Notes under the pieces: model-generated
Databases searched by the model: none
Told to the model about the DNA's origin: nothing
Seen by the model: the letters and a program-made list of their open reading frames with translations, nothing else
Program-made: the position numbers and the translations under genes
DNA from: Bugulina stolonifera
Taxonomy: Eukaryota; Bryozoa; Gymnolaemata; Cheilostomatida; Bugulidae
Assembly: GCA_935421135.1 (NCBI GenBank)
Contig: OW285187.1
Span: 17,291,429-17,355,428, forward strand
DNA length: 64,000 nucleotides
Reading direction: 5' to 3'
Part shown: piece after piece, positions 45,902-56,673 of the stretch
How the letters are laid out: the number at the start of each line of letters is the position of its first letter
How positions within the stretch are numbered: position 1 is the stretch's first letter

Positions 45902-46264
45902 TGTGCTCTGTTTACTCAGTCCAGTTACTACACTGATTATTCTCACTTGACTTCTGATTTATTGTGTTCTCAAAGCCAGCTTATATAGCAGGCAGCAAAG
46001 TATTACAATATGTTTACGTCAAAATATGAATCATAAAATGCTGCTAAATTCAGTCTATGATGCGTCATCACTTGTTTGCAAACAACAACATGATTGTAAA
46101 GTGTATAACATGATGAAACTGCTATGTGCTGCCTATCAATCATAGGCAGCCCAAATTAACTCAAGCGTCATCATCAAGTTTATATATCAACACAGCTTAT
46201 AATGTCAACACAAACAATGAACCACAACTAGACACAAACTTGTAACAATAACAAAGTCATCACA
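45902..46264 (-). repeat. 3' LTR of the intact element
   Basis: 363 bp, identical by eye to 49936-50298. Read on the minus strand it contains TATATAAAC and later TATATAAGC with AATAAA close behind, so promoter and polyadenylation signals are present. Two TATA-like boxes make the RNA start uncertain. Confidence 0.95.
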
Positions 46265-46294
46265 TTCCCCCATGATCTCAAGATCACATCAAAG

Positions 46295-49200
46295 TCAATG
46301 AGTGTAGTAAGTGCCATAACGTTCTGGTAGCTTTATCTCTCTGGTGGATCTCCGCATATTAGTTTCATCCTCATCTGAGTCTTCTATTGGTTCACCATCA
46401 TTCATTTGGTTGTCAATGCCATTCATATCTTGAAGCCATTCTACTTCTACTCCACTTGACTTGTGCTCTTCGTCATTTGCCAATCTTCCATCACCAGAAT
46501 CCGGTTGCCAGCCATATCTCAAGTCAGCTATGTGTCTGTTTATTCCATCCACTTCTACAGTGTGATGTGACACTATTTTAGTCACTCTGCCAGGTTTCCA
46601 CACAGATGTGCAGCGTCTGTTTGGTGGCTTCACATATACAACATCACCTTCTCTAAAGCCAGAGTTAATGATCTTCTGGCCAGCAACAGTTTTCTCACCC
46701 CATAATCTAGGTCTGTATCTGTACAAAGTCTCAGCAGGAACGACTTTATTTGACAAAGGACTGTTGTTGTACCAGTAAACAGCTTCCTCTACTGATCTGC
46801 CAGTTCTAGCTACAGCTCTTTTGATTGTTCTATGATTTCGTTCAACAATCCCATTTCCAGAGTGTCGATAAGCACAGCAAAAAACTTGTTCAACTCTCCA
46901 TTCTGCCAAAAACTCCTTCATCTTCCAGCTCACAAAGCATGGGCCATTGTCACACAGTAGTTGGCTGACAGGTCCTCGCTCCAGAAAAACTCTCTTGAGC
47001 GCCTTGACCACCGTCTCAGCATTCTCACTTGCCAGGCTGCTCCAGATAGCAAATCTACTGGGTCCACAGTCAATCAATGAGAGGTACGGCTTTCCATCCA
47101 TGTAAGTTATGTCCACAGCAAGGCGGCTCCACACGTCAGATACTTCCAATGAACCATGTTCCCATGTGATTGGACTTGGGTCAATAGATCTGCACAAATG
47201 GCATGATTTTATCACATTTTCCACTTCCTCTCGCTGAACTTCTGCCCCGATAAGCCTTTTTGCCAAGTGTAGTGTTTTATCAATCCCAAAATGGTGCTTG
47301 TTATGAAGTTGTAGAATATCAGCCTCCATATTGCACTCTGTTGTCATTCCAGTGGCAACTGCTGGTCTTCTTAACCATTTCTGAGGTACTCGTGTAAGGA
47401 CATCAGCTTCATTATCTTGGGACTTCACCAAATCAATAGATATCTTCACCTGATACTCCTCCGCCAGTTGACTTAGTAGACCAAGCCTCCGTCTCACAAT
47501 CATCTCACTCATACCACTAACTTTAGGTCTCCTTGTGTCCTCTAACACTGATTTGACCCAGCTATAAACCGTCGCTGAATCAGTCATCACAGACAGCTGC
47601 TTGAAACTCCACTTGAGTGCCAGCGTCACACCCTTTAGCACTGATTCTAATTCAGCAACATTGATGTGTGTTCCGTCATCTTCTTTCCTCAACCATGCTG
47701 CATCCTCGATAATTTTTCCATTTACATCCAGGCAAGCTCCTATGGCTAGGCTGCTAGCATCACACCACACTTGACAGTTTGTTTCTTCTTTGACCACCCA
47801 ATCTCCTTTGACAGGATCACGCTCCTTAGCCCTAGTGATTATCTCCCTAGCAATGGATTCTGCTTCACTTGAGATCATTTCATCCCATCCAGCTGCTTGG
47901 GTCAGTCTCTTTACATAGCTACAAGCGGTTCTCATCCATCCAGCAACAGGATAGTGTCCAATCAGTTTTCCACAAATAGAAAAGAGCTCTCGTTTTGTGA
48001 CTTGTTCCCCCATATCCGGCAGCAGTCCATCTCTCCTCCAACAGTAGGTGCCTTTATTGTCACACTCAACTCTTAAACCAAGAACACGTGCACTTGACAG
48101 GGGTTCTGGGTCTTTTGTTTCCAGACCAAACTTCTTCAGATGCGACTTAACCTTCTCCGCTGAGACTTTATCCATGTTAACCCAGATGTCATCGATGTAA
48201 TGATCTGTTCCACCATTGATCTCCTCATCAAGGGACAACACCTTGTCTAAAATTTTTGACATAATCTTTGGAGCAACACTCAGACCAAATCCCATCCTTG
48301 TCATCACATACAGCTTTCCTTTAAACTTCACAGCTTGAAATCTCTGCAATGCTCGCTCCATATGGATCTGTAAATAGGCTTTCCTTAGGTCTAACAAACA
48401 CGCATTTTGCCCTCCTTTTCGCCAACTCCGAATCTTGTCTTGGCATACTGCTGTGTCCACCCCTGGGTTACTGATTAGCCATCTGTTTAACTCCCTGTAG
48501 TCCATAACCGGTCTCACTTTCTTTGGTTTATTCGGTTGTCTGGCTGCCATCAGTGGTATTAGGCCTCTGACAGCTCCATGAACGTGCTCATCATGCTCCA
48601 TTAGCCATCCATCAGCTATCCACCTCTCCAGTTCAGATTCATATTCTTCTTTGTGTTCCTCCGCTACTGCATACATTGCCTTCTGATTTGTTAGTACTGC
48701 TTCATCTTTGCTCCACTTCCAGCTAACAATCCACCGCTCTCCATTGAAGTTTGCTGAGAAATCTGTATCATCTAGTTCCAAACAACGGCTGTTCTCCCTT
48801 TGTGGCACATCTACCTCTATTCTGTCAACTACAGCTCCTGCTCCAACCACGCAAGATTCACTACCGACTCCAAAGACCACTGTCTTTCCTACTATGACTC
48901 CACCCATCTGTTGTATAGCATCCATCCCAACTATCAACTGGGCATCTCTAACTAGCCTCTTTGCCACTAAGCACTCCACCTCGAGTATTTTGCCATTAAT
49001 GTCCATGCAAGCCATCACTGTGCCACTGCATGATGTCTTCTCTCCATTCAACATGCTAACAATCCGCGCTCTACCTCCAGGCTTCAGTCCAGCTCGTCCA
49101 CAAGAGCTTTCCAACATCACCGACTGCTCACAACCTGTGTCCACGAGAGCCTTAACCTTGATATTGTTAACATACATGGTTATAAATGGTAGCACCGACT

Positions 49201-49312
49201 TTTTTATTGTTTGTTGATGGGGAGCGCATCCGGCGCTGATGAGCTCCCTTCCTCGTTTTCCTGACTCTTGCACCACTTTGCAATGTGTCCAGGTTGCCTG
49301 CACTTGAAGCAA
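46295..49312 (-). CDS. Pol polyprotein (protease, RT, RNase H, integrase) of LTR retrotransposon
   Basis: A 1005-codon open frame in the -1 register relative to gag, with no ATG at its left limit, so expression probably needs frameshifting. Protease: LVDTG at 56-60. Reverse transcriptase: about 210-440, with the catalytic D308 (LDLRKAY) and YIDD at 372-375. RNase H: D518, E554, D578 and D637 are candidate catalytic residues. Integrase: zinc-binding CHLC at about 704-707 and the DDE triad D734 (AVDIT), D788 (CDNGP) and E824 (VERNH). The C-terminal segment GDVVYVKPPN with a PGRVTKIV stretch resembles the integrase tail of gypsy elements. YIDD is less usual than FLDD for that group, so the clade is not fixed. 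Confidence 0.94.
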   Translation of the reverse strand: MLQVQATWTHCKVVQESGKRGRELISAGCAPHQQTIKKSVLPFITMYVNNIKVKALVDTGCEQSVMLESSCGRAGLKPGGRARIVSMLNGEKTSCSGTVMACMDINGKILEVECLVAKRLVRDAQLIVGMDAIQQMGGVIVGKTVVFGVGSESCVVGAGAVVDRIEVDVPQRENSRCLELDDTDFSANFNGERWIVSWKWSKDEAVLTNQKAMYAVAEEHKEEYESELERWIADGWLMEHDEHVHGAVRGLIPLMAARQPNKPKKVRPVMDYRELNRWLISNPGVDTAVCQDKIRSWRKGGQNACLLDLRKAYLQIHMERALQRFQAVKFKGKLYVMTRMGFGLSVAPKIMSKILDKVLSLDEEINGGTDHYIDDIWVNMDKVSAEKVKSHLKKFGLETKDPEPLSSARVLGLRVECDNKGTYCWRRDGLLPDMGEQVTKRELFSICGKLIGHYPVAGWMRTACSYVKRLTQAAGWDEMISSEAESIAREIITRAKERDPVKGDWVVKEETNCQVWCDASSLAIGACLDVNGKIIEDAAWLRKEDDGTHINVAELESVLKGVTLALKWSFKQLSVMTDSATVYSWVKSVLEDTRRPKVSGMSEMIVRRRLGLLSQLAEEYQVKISIDLVKSQDNEADVLTRVPQKWLRRPAVATGMTTECNMEADILQLHNKHHFGIDKTLHLAKRLIGAEVQREEVENVIKSCHLCRSIDPSPITWEHGSLEVSDVWSRLAVDITYMDGKPYLSLIDCGPSRFAIWSSLASENAETVVKALKRVFLERGPVSQLLCDNGPCFVSWKMKEFLAEWRVEQVFCCAYRHSGNGIVERNHRTIKRAVARTGRSVEEAVYWYNNSPLSNKVVPAETLYRYRPRLWGEKTVAGQKIINSGFREGDVVYVKPPNRRCTSVWKPGRVTKIVSHHTVEVDGINRHIADLRYGWQPDSGDGRLANDEEHKSSGVEVEWLQDMNGIDNQMNDGEPIEDSDEDETNMRRSTREIKLPERYGTYYTH

Positions 49313-49920
49313 ACTATCTGCCGCTTAGCACTTGATTTTCCTTTATTGCACTGTCTGGCATGGTGTCCGTACTCAAAACACTTGAAACACTGCCCTTGCC
49401 TGCTTGTTCCGACAGCACATGACATATCCTCTGTTGCTGAGAGCATCATTCGTGCTCTACTAACCAAGTCACTTAATGACATCTTTTCCACTGACGCCAA
49501 TGACTTAAGCTGTATGGCTGTGTCCGCAGGCAGGCCAGCCACGAAAGCACATCTCAGTAGTGGTTCCGGATCACCTTGTCCTATCTGCACCACCAACCTT
49601 CTAAGCTCTGCCAAGTAAACATCTACTGTCTCACCTTGCCTGTAACTGCGTCTGACTAACAGGTCATATGACTGGAAACTGTTATTGCCAAACGCCTGGA
49701 TAATCTCTGCCTTTAATTTCTGATAGTCATCTCGTACTTCTGGTGCTAGTTGATTGTAGACAGCAAATGCCGATCCTGACAGAAACAAGGGCAGGAAGCT
49801 CTTTAACTCTGTAATCTTCTGTAGCTCTGCCACTAGCTCAAGTTTCTGTAACCATTCTACAATGTCTCCACTTGAGCCATCTTCATAAACCTTCACCAAA
49901 TCTGACACCTTTACCGACAT
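49204..49920 (-). CDS. Gag polyprotein of LTR retrotransposon
   Basis: 238 residues from ATG at 49920; the frame is open further upstream into the LTR but without another ATG before a stop. The N-terminal part is a capsid-like helical domain (VEWLQKLELVAELQ, then a LVRRSYRQGETVDVYLAELR stretch). Two CCHC zinc knuckles follow, CFKCFEYGHHARQC and CFKCRQPGHIAKWC, which bind the element's RNA. It overlaps the pol frame by about 109 nt and ends with TAA at 49204. Confidence 0.93.
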   Translation of the reverse strand: MSVKVSDLVKVYEDGSSGDIVEWLQKLELVAELQKITELKSFLPLFLSGSAFAVYNQLAPEVRDDYQKLKAEIIQAFGNNSFQSYDLLVRRSYRQGETVDVYLAELRRLVVQIGQGDPEPLLRCAFVAGLPADTAIQLKSLASVEKMSLSDLVSRARMMLSATEDMSCAVGTSRQGQCFKCFEYGHHARQCNKGKSSAKRQIVCFKCRQPGHIAKWCKSQENEEGSSSAPDALPINKQ

Positions 49921-49935
49921 ATTGCCGAAATAGCT

Positions 49936-50298
49936 TGTGCTCTGTTTACTCAGTCCAGTTACTACACTGATTATTCTCACTTGACTTCTGATTTATTGTG
50001 TTCTCAAAGCCAGCTTATATAGCAGGCAGCAAAGTATTACAATATGTTTACGTCAAAATATGAATCATAAAATGCTGCTAAATTCAGTCTATGATGCGTC
50101 ATCACTTGTTTGCAAACAACAACATGATTGTAAAGTGTATAACATGATGAAACTGCTATGTGCTGCCTATCAATCATAGGCAGCCCAAATTAACTCAAGC
50201 GTCATCATCAAGTTTATATATCAACACAGCTTATAATGTCAACACAAACAATGAACCACAACTAGACACAAACTTGTAACAATAACAAAGTCATCACA
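49936..50298 (-). repeat. 5' LTR of the intact element
   Basis: Same 363-bp sequence as the 3' LTR. Its inner edge at 49936 is only 15 nt from the gag start codon, leaving almost no leader. Confidence 0.95.
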
Positions 50299-50303
50299 GA
50301 AAT

Positions 50304-51216
50304 GTGTTCCACAAATTAGCTCGTTTTAACCGCGATTTCAGCGCTTTTTTATTATGAAGGAGCAAAGCTTAAATTTGAATTTAAACTTCACCACTTGCAG
50401 CAAGTTTAAATCTATTAGTATTATTTTTGCTTATTTTGTTGAACATGTTGGTATTTGCACAAAGTATCATTTTATGTTGAGATACGCAATTTTCTTCAGA
50501 TCTGGCGAAATTACTTGCCGATATCTATCGTATCTCAATGAAATATGTAGTGTGTATATAGTCAGTCTGTTCATTAGAGTGTTACCAATTGTTGAAATTG
50601 TTTATATTTTAATTTTAGTTGATGTGTGAATTTTACTTTTTTAAAAATTGTCATCATTTTTCTTCTGACTTTACCAAGTACCCGAGGCGCACATCGAACA
50701 CCGGAAGCTCATTGTAACAGAGGTCTGACATGAAAAGTTATATAATAATATGCATAATCTACATGTAGTTTTACATACAATACATGTACATGTATTATGG
50801 CTTTGTGTAAGTCCAAGATTTGGAGAATATCCACAGGGCGTAGGTTAGAAAAAGTGAGTGGGGAGGCAGAAAATTGGGTGGGAGGGGGTGCGGGGGGTGG
50901 AATGCGGGCACCCCCCGCAAATGCACGCGCAGCGGAAAATTTTCAAATCTCACTCTCTGAAGTGCAAAAATTAGACATAGCAGCATGTTAGTTCTAGCAT
51001 CACTACAACAAGTACTCATTACTACTTCTGCTTAATAAAGTTATCACTTCCGCTTAATAAAGTTACTACTACTTGCAACAGGAGTGAAAGTGTTACAGTA
51101 CTATTACTAGTTAGTAGAATTTTATAATAACTACAATACTGCATGATTGTATATTTTTACAAAGAGTCCATAGGCGCAAGTGTATTTTTTAAATTAAGAT
51201 TTTCAAATTTTAGTAG
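50304..51216. other. intergenic spacer with GC-rich block
   Basis: AT-rich sequence broken by a G-rich then C-rich block at about 50868-50935 (GGGTGGGAGGGGGTGCGGGG and a facing CACCCCCCGC), which could form a hairpin or quadruplex. A short direct duplication of CTTAATAAAGTTA is at about 51031-51065. No gene recognised. Confidence 0.5.
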
Positions 51217-52408
51217 CTGATCAACAACAGAATTCTCATTGAAAAACTGAAATTTTATAACTTTTCATTCTCAGCCATTAAACTAATACAATCTTATCTC
51301 ACTAACAGATATCAATTTGTCAAAATCGGCAATTCTAGCTCAGAGCTGAGAAAAACAACAACTGGGGTACCACAAGGTTCCGTCCTAGGTCCTTTATTGT
51401 TTTTAATTTATATAAATGATCTACTAGGTGCCTCCGATAATTTCCAATATGTACTCTTTGCAGATGACGCCAATCTGATCAGTTCTAATAAAAACATCAC
51501 AGAATCTGAACTGCGCAAAATTGAAGATTGTTGTATTGCAAATAAATTACTTATTAATTTTGATAAGACCTACCAGATAATTTTTAAGAACCATCAGAAA
51601 AAAGTTCACTACGAAACCTTCAGACTTCAAAATATAGCAACTTCTAATCAGTGCAAATTCTTAGGAATCCAATTGGATGAACATTTAACCTTTCGCTCTC
51701 ATATTGAGACTGTTGCCCAAAAAGTCAATTTCTTGGTCATGATGCTTAGACATTTATCAAAATACCTTGACCAGAAAACCCTGATAAACATTTACTACAC
51801 TTTTATATATCCCCACCTTTTATATGGTTTGGAGTTTTGGGGACATGCCTGTGAGGGGACAATTTCTCAAATCCTGGTGTGTCAAAAAAAAGCTTTGAGG
51901 GTGATCTTTAAACAAAAACCTTTTTCATCGGTGTCAACCAAATTTCTTGAATTCAAAATAATGCCGATAAAGATGCTATTCAAATACCATCTTATAATTT
52001 TCACTTACAATATCTCTAAGACAGATGAAAAGCTTTTAAATTCTCTAGTAATAACCCATAACTTTAATACTAGAAATAAAAGTAAACTTTTGAAACTGCC
52101 AAAAACTAAAACTAACAGGGGGAGGAGATCGGTGTACTATGCCGGTATTGAACTTGTTTCTAGCTACGCCTTGGATATCCTTGACCTCCCTCCCAGGGCT
52201 TTTGCGGCGGCTTTGGCGTCTCGTCTCTGGGGGGGCGGGGGTGTGAGCACTGTGGGGTGTCTGGGGGCGTGGTGGGTACTTCCCCTCGGCACCGGTACAC
52301 TTGAGCAGGGATTGCCTCGACTCTAGTCTCGGACTATCTGGCTTCCCTTTTGTGCAATTTTATACATGCGTACGCTTTTACTATAATTTATTGTTGTTAT
52401 TGATAAGC

Positions 52409-52439
<31 letters not shown>
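51217..52439 (+). mobile_element. 5'-truncated non-LTR (LINE) retrotransposon with reverse transcriptase
   Basis: An open frame at 51217-52326 starts directly inside the reverse-transcriptase domain. Seen in order: KIGNSSSELRKTTTGVPQGS, the palm motif FADD at about residues 84-87, then a C-terminal region with YPHLLYGLEFWG and HNFNTRNK, typical of CR1/jockey-type elements. The N-terminal RT motifs, endonuclease and any first open frame are missing. The element ends in a TAA/AAT microsatellite (52409-52439), as many LINEs do. The last ~60 codons before the stop are Gly/Leu/Trp-rich and GC-rich, unlike the rest. Confidence 0.88.
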
Positions 52440-53375
52440 TAACTGTTGTCATTATAAATTAATTATTTAAAATAAAATGTATTCAAAATAAATATTTTTG
52501 CAAGAAAAGTGTGGCAGCCTATTAAAGTTAAGATAATATTAATAGTACAATTATATCAATTATATATAAACTTAAAATTAAAATATTTAATTATTATTGT
52601 ATTATATTATTTTTAAATTGGTATTTTTCCTTCACAATACATATTTAGTTGTTAGCAGTGAATGTAGCAGTAGAGTAGTAGCTGTCAGTGGAGTGGCGAT
52701 GGCTGGAATAAATAACTAAAATGAATGCAAACACTTTTAATTATATTAAAAGAAAAAAATCAGAAATATTTTTAAAAGTCAAAGAAGCCAAGATAATATT
52801 GGAATTAAATTTCATGCATCTGCTCGTAATCAGTGACAGGGAAGAAACCACCTCATTGATAGCAGTGACTTACAAATTGATTCACCTGATTCAACTGTTC
52901 ACTACTTTTACTTTCACATTTATTATTTTTTCCTTGGTATAAATAACTATCCATAAAAATATTTATTCATTCATTCACAAGATCGCAAGTTTTTAACCTT
53001 GGCATAACCATAGAGTCTTTTAGCAGAGTACACAGTTTTATGGGCCTCTTTGTGTGCCACTTGCAATGTAGTGATTATTCCAAGATTACTGGTTAGTGTT
53101 ACGCAGCAACACCATAGAGTTATAAGTAGAGTGATAACGCCATAGAGTTAAAACTAGAGTGATAACGCTTCGGTAGCAAACCGGAAATGAAGCAAATATT
53201 AAGGGAAACAGTGTCAAATTTTCAAAAGTAGTGTTTTTAGGCCACTTTATTTTGAAAACAGGGGCGGCAGTGCCTCCCTGCCGCCCCTTAAAATACGCCC
53301 CAGTATAGCACTTTACACTACGGATACATCTAACTAAGATGGAGTGGAGCCTATTACAATGTATATTATATAGTG
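52440..53375. other. intergenic spacer
   Basis: AT-rich. A tight hairpin AGGGGCGGCAG / CTGCCGCCCCT (53260-53270 and 53278-53288) lies in a GC-rich spot, and a short repeat of AGAGTGATAACGC occurs near 53130-53168. The 73-codon frame at 52721-52942 has no recognisable domain. Confidence 0.5.
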
Positions 53376-53380
53376 ATAAT

Positions 53381-54338
53381 GTGGTGAAACAGCCTCCGTG
53401 GTAATGACACCTAGGCCAGCCGCGCTGACAATATTATTAGCTGACATTTAATCACATTATCCTATCCATGCATTGTTATACATACTCACCTATATACTGC
53501 GTGTCTTATATATATCTGTATTAGCAATCAAGCCTTGGGATTACGTTCTATTGCAGCTTGGTTTTTCCCACACTTATATACTTATTTAGTAATTGTCTGT
53601 ACTTGCTTGATTGTGCATTATTAGAGTCTTTTGCCATTTTATATATAGTAACTTCGTGGCCGACCTTATAGATTTAGCTCATAATTATATACGACATGTT
53701 TCTCCTTATTGTAAGCACATTTTGTGCAAAGGCCGACCTTTTATGCGGCCGAGTTGGGCGGAACCAGACATATTGTTGCATCAGTTCCGGAGCCGACCCC
53801 ATGTCGGCTGGACGACATCATGTCGTATACTTTTTGCCGGAAGTTTGTTATGTATATAAGGCGGTGCATTTTGTGTTGTAATTCAGTTGTTGATTGCGCT
53901 TGAATAAAGCAACATCTCCTAACTCAACCTACAGAGGCTTACTCTTTAGGCGGGTAACTCCACCTGAGAATCCTTTGGATTCAGTACGGCTCGAGCTCAC
54001 CTCATCCTAGGCTAAGCACATCTCTATCCACCCCTTAGGCTTAGGCCGATCCCGGGTTCTAATGAACCTAACGTCGGACTTAGGTTCTCAAGGTTAGACA
54101 TTCTTTCTCTACACTCTCTCGGAGTATAAACTCTACATGACCTACGTCGGTCCTGAGCTCCAATGAGTCTCGGCATCGGCCTACGTATGATATAATCTAC
54201 ACTATAAAGAGCACCCATAACTGTTCACTCTTTTATGTAATGAGCAGAAGGTACACTTGGTCGACCTCTACCACCTTCCAAGCCCTTCACATACTTGTAG
54301 CCCTCGTCTCGTATGCAATAGCACTCAGAAACATTACA
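53381..54338 (+). mobile_element. solo LTR, family B, plus-strand copy
   Basis: 958 bp beginning GTGGTGAAACAGCC and ending ACATTACA, flanked on both sides by ATAAT (53376-53380, 54339-54343). It contains TATATAAGG at about 53855 and AATAAA about 50 bp further on, in LTR order. It aligns along its length with 62473-63471 in opposite orientation. No internal coding region is attached. Confidence 0.87.
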
Positions 54339-54675
54339 ATAATATAGTGCACTTACCTGATGCTTGTCCAATACTCCAGAGTTTTGTGCTTGTGCACTCA
54401 TCAGCTGTACATGTGTGTAGAAGAATGATAGCATTGCTCTTTGTATATTGGTAAGTTTGTATATTTGGAGGTGTAATTTAACTGCATGTTTTGCTTGAGC
54501 GTGACCAGATGTTTATTGGACGGTCAATGCACAAGAAAAAAATTTTGGACTGTATGATGTTAATTCAGTTTTCTCATTAAGAGAACACAGTTGTTGTTGA
54601 TACCATTGAGCTCGGGAGGTTTTCCATTATTCATAATCTGCTCGGATTTTTGGAGATTTTCTCACACTAGCTATA

Positions 54676-54946
54676 AGGTGTCTTCGCGACCTCAACTTCA
54701 GACCCAGGCCGATTTACAAAAATATTTTCCGGCACACATCCGTCACAGGGTCGCGAACACACCGGCCTGGGCCAAAAGCAAAATCCTCATTTCCGCGCGA
54801 AGAAATCAGGTGTGCCGATGAGCTAGGGATGGTTTCCTCCGGCCAAGCAAAATCCTAGGCCAATAGCCCTTCTGGCCTTGGTCGGACGGCCATCTTGTAA
54901 ATTTTATTTGCGACCCGGGTCCGTCCAAGAGGTCGCGAAGACACCT
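54676..54946. mobile_element. GC-rich MITE with 3-bp target duplication
   Basis: Ends AGGTGTCTTCGCGACCTC and GAGGTCGCGAAGACACCT form an 18-bp perfect inverted pair. Both sides are flanked by ATA (54673-54675, 54947-54949). The interior is markedly GC-rich against the AT-rich surroundings and has no convincing gene. A 3-bp duplication suits PIF/Harbinger-like transposition. Confidence 0.8.
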
Positions 54947-55116
54947 ATAGTTTCAATTGCAATACTCCACAAACTCCAAATTAATCTTCAGCTTATCTCA
55001 TAGCTTGTGAGTTGCTTAGGGATTCTGAGGAAAAGCTACTAATTCTATCACCTTCCAATGACAAAAACTGAATTATATTATGTATGTACTGAGATTATTA
55101 GGCTGTGAGGAAATAC

Positions 55117-55752
55117 TGTAATGGACGACCCCAGTCCGTTTGCTAGCCGACGACCCTTTATGTTATTATATATTAGTCTACCAATAGTCGTCTTTGCTGT
55201 ATTCTAAATAGTATCTTATAAGTGCTTAGCTTGTTACATAATCCTTAGTATATGATTTTGTAACAATTTCTGTAGCTAATTATAGTGTTTGATTACTAGG
55301 GGTTTCTGTCATGAACGGCCTTATTGTTATTTGAACGACCTTATGTAAACGACTTACTATTGTAAACGGCCTAGCGGGGGGGGGGGGGGGGCCCTCAACT
55401 AGTGGTTTTCTTTGTCTAGTATTTTCCTTTGTCTCCTTCAGCTATATAAGGAGCCTGATTCTTGTTGTACTTTGCAATCTCTTGTATGCCTTCGTGCTGT
55501 CAAGTTCACTCAATACATCATACATACACTTATATCCTATATGAGTTATATTGGTGCATTGATCAATTGATACTTGAACACTACATGTTGTACATACGCT
55601 AGAAAGAGGTTGTTTTGGCTAGGTAGCCATTCTCTGCATCTGCACCTACAAGTCGTCGGTGGCTTGTGTACAGACCTTGGGCCGTCTGGGACACATCCAC
55701 AACAATACTAACGCTAACCCCTTAGAGCTATAGATATGTTCTACATTTGTAC
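55117..55752 (+). mobile_element. probable LTR of a further family with poly-G16
   Basis: Begins TGTAATGGACGACC after ATAC, carries CTATATAAGG at about 55442, and ends near TTTGTACA directly before TGTTGGTGACC, a plausible primer-binding site. A run of 16 G is at 55376-55391. No second copy or target duplication was found, and the internal region is cut off by the duplication at 55881. Confidence 0.5.
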
Positions 55753-55930
55753 ATGTTGGTGACCAACCGCTTTATTTATATACATGTATATCTAACCAGT
55801 TGCTAATAGAGTAACACTACTACACTGCCCACACTGCAGTACATTGTACATTTGCTTGGGTTTTCTGACTAACCAGCTTGAGTGAATTGACTGGTAATTT
55901 ATTCGGAGTAGTGAATAGGGTCCATTGTAT

Positions 55931-56673
55931 TGTAATGGTTTTTGGTTTCTGGTATGGTCATCCTAAGACGACTCCCGGCCCAAAATGAAGTGCCTATGAG
56001 TGGTGCTAGGCCTTCTCATTACATGAAAGGTTGATCGGAGTCAGTAGTCAAAGAACTACTAAAGACGACCCATGTGATCCCGAGTTATGCTTGTTTACTA
56101 TACTGAGAAAGAGAGTGATCCGACCTAGTAGGCAGTTCGTGTTGCAAGGTCGAGAACCTTAACAACTAGAATGACCTATCTACGAAGTGAAAGTCTCTGT
56201 ATATAAGTATAGATGTGTCTTTATTGAGATCCAAGCAAGAACTGAGACAACAAACGTAAAAACAATGCCCTTTATATAGTAATAGAACTTCCGGAGGAAG
56301 TTCCGGTAAAAAGGCCGACGTAGTGTCAGGAAAAGACGACGTAGGGTCGTCCGGAAATTGCACAACAATATGGCAGCTGGAAGCCCGACGCCCGACCCAA
56401 AATGGGTCGGGTTATTACAAACGATGCTTAGAATCATCCAAATCATATACAAAATGAATATCAGGTAATTCTGAGAGGTTGGGCCTCTTTACATGGGTAT
56501 AAAAAGCAGTACAATGACTCAGTAAGGCTATATACAGGTATGTCACTATCAAATATACGGTTAGACATGTAATACAAGGCAAGTATGAGTACTAGTAGTC
56601 ATAGCTGTATGAGTGTTCGTAATGTCTGGACGAGTCTGTTCGGGGATGGAGCCGGATCTTCCCAACCATTACA
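55931..56673 (-). mobile_element. solo LTR, family A, full-length copy (743 bp)
   Basis: Termini TGTAATGGTT and AACCATTACA are perfect inverted repeats. GTAT is duplicated at 55927-55930 and 56674-56677, and duplication copy A reads CCATTGTATTACTC without the insert. On the minus strand TATATAAAGG is followed about 50 nt later by AATAAA. The first ~550 bp match 37258-37850; the right end shows what that copy has lost. Confidence 0.92.

Larger units (their letters stand above)
45902..50298 (-). mobile_element. intact young LTR retrotransposon (4397 bp)
   Basis: Two 363-bp LTRs (50298-49936 as 5' LTR and 46264-45902 as 3' LTR on the minus strand) appear identical base for base. They start TG and end CA. 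A 5-bp duplication GAAAT flanks the element (45897-45901, 50299-50303). A purine tract ending GGGGGAA precedes the 3' LTR. Gag and pol frames are uninterrupted. Pol order protease, reverse transcriptase, RNase H, integrase is that of Ty3/gypsy-type elements. Identical LTRs and open frames mean very recent insertion. Confidence 0.96.

Noticed and set aside
48708..49217. 169-codon plus-strand frame opposite pol
   Set aside because: Shadow of the strongly coding minus-strand pol frame.
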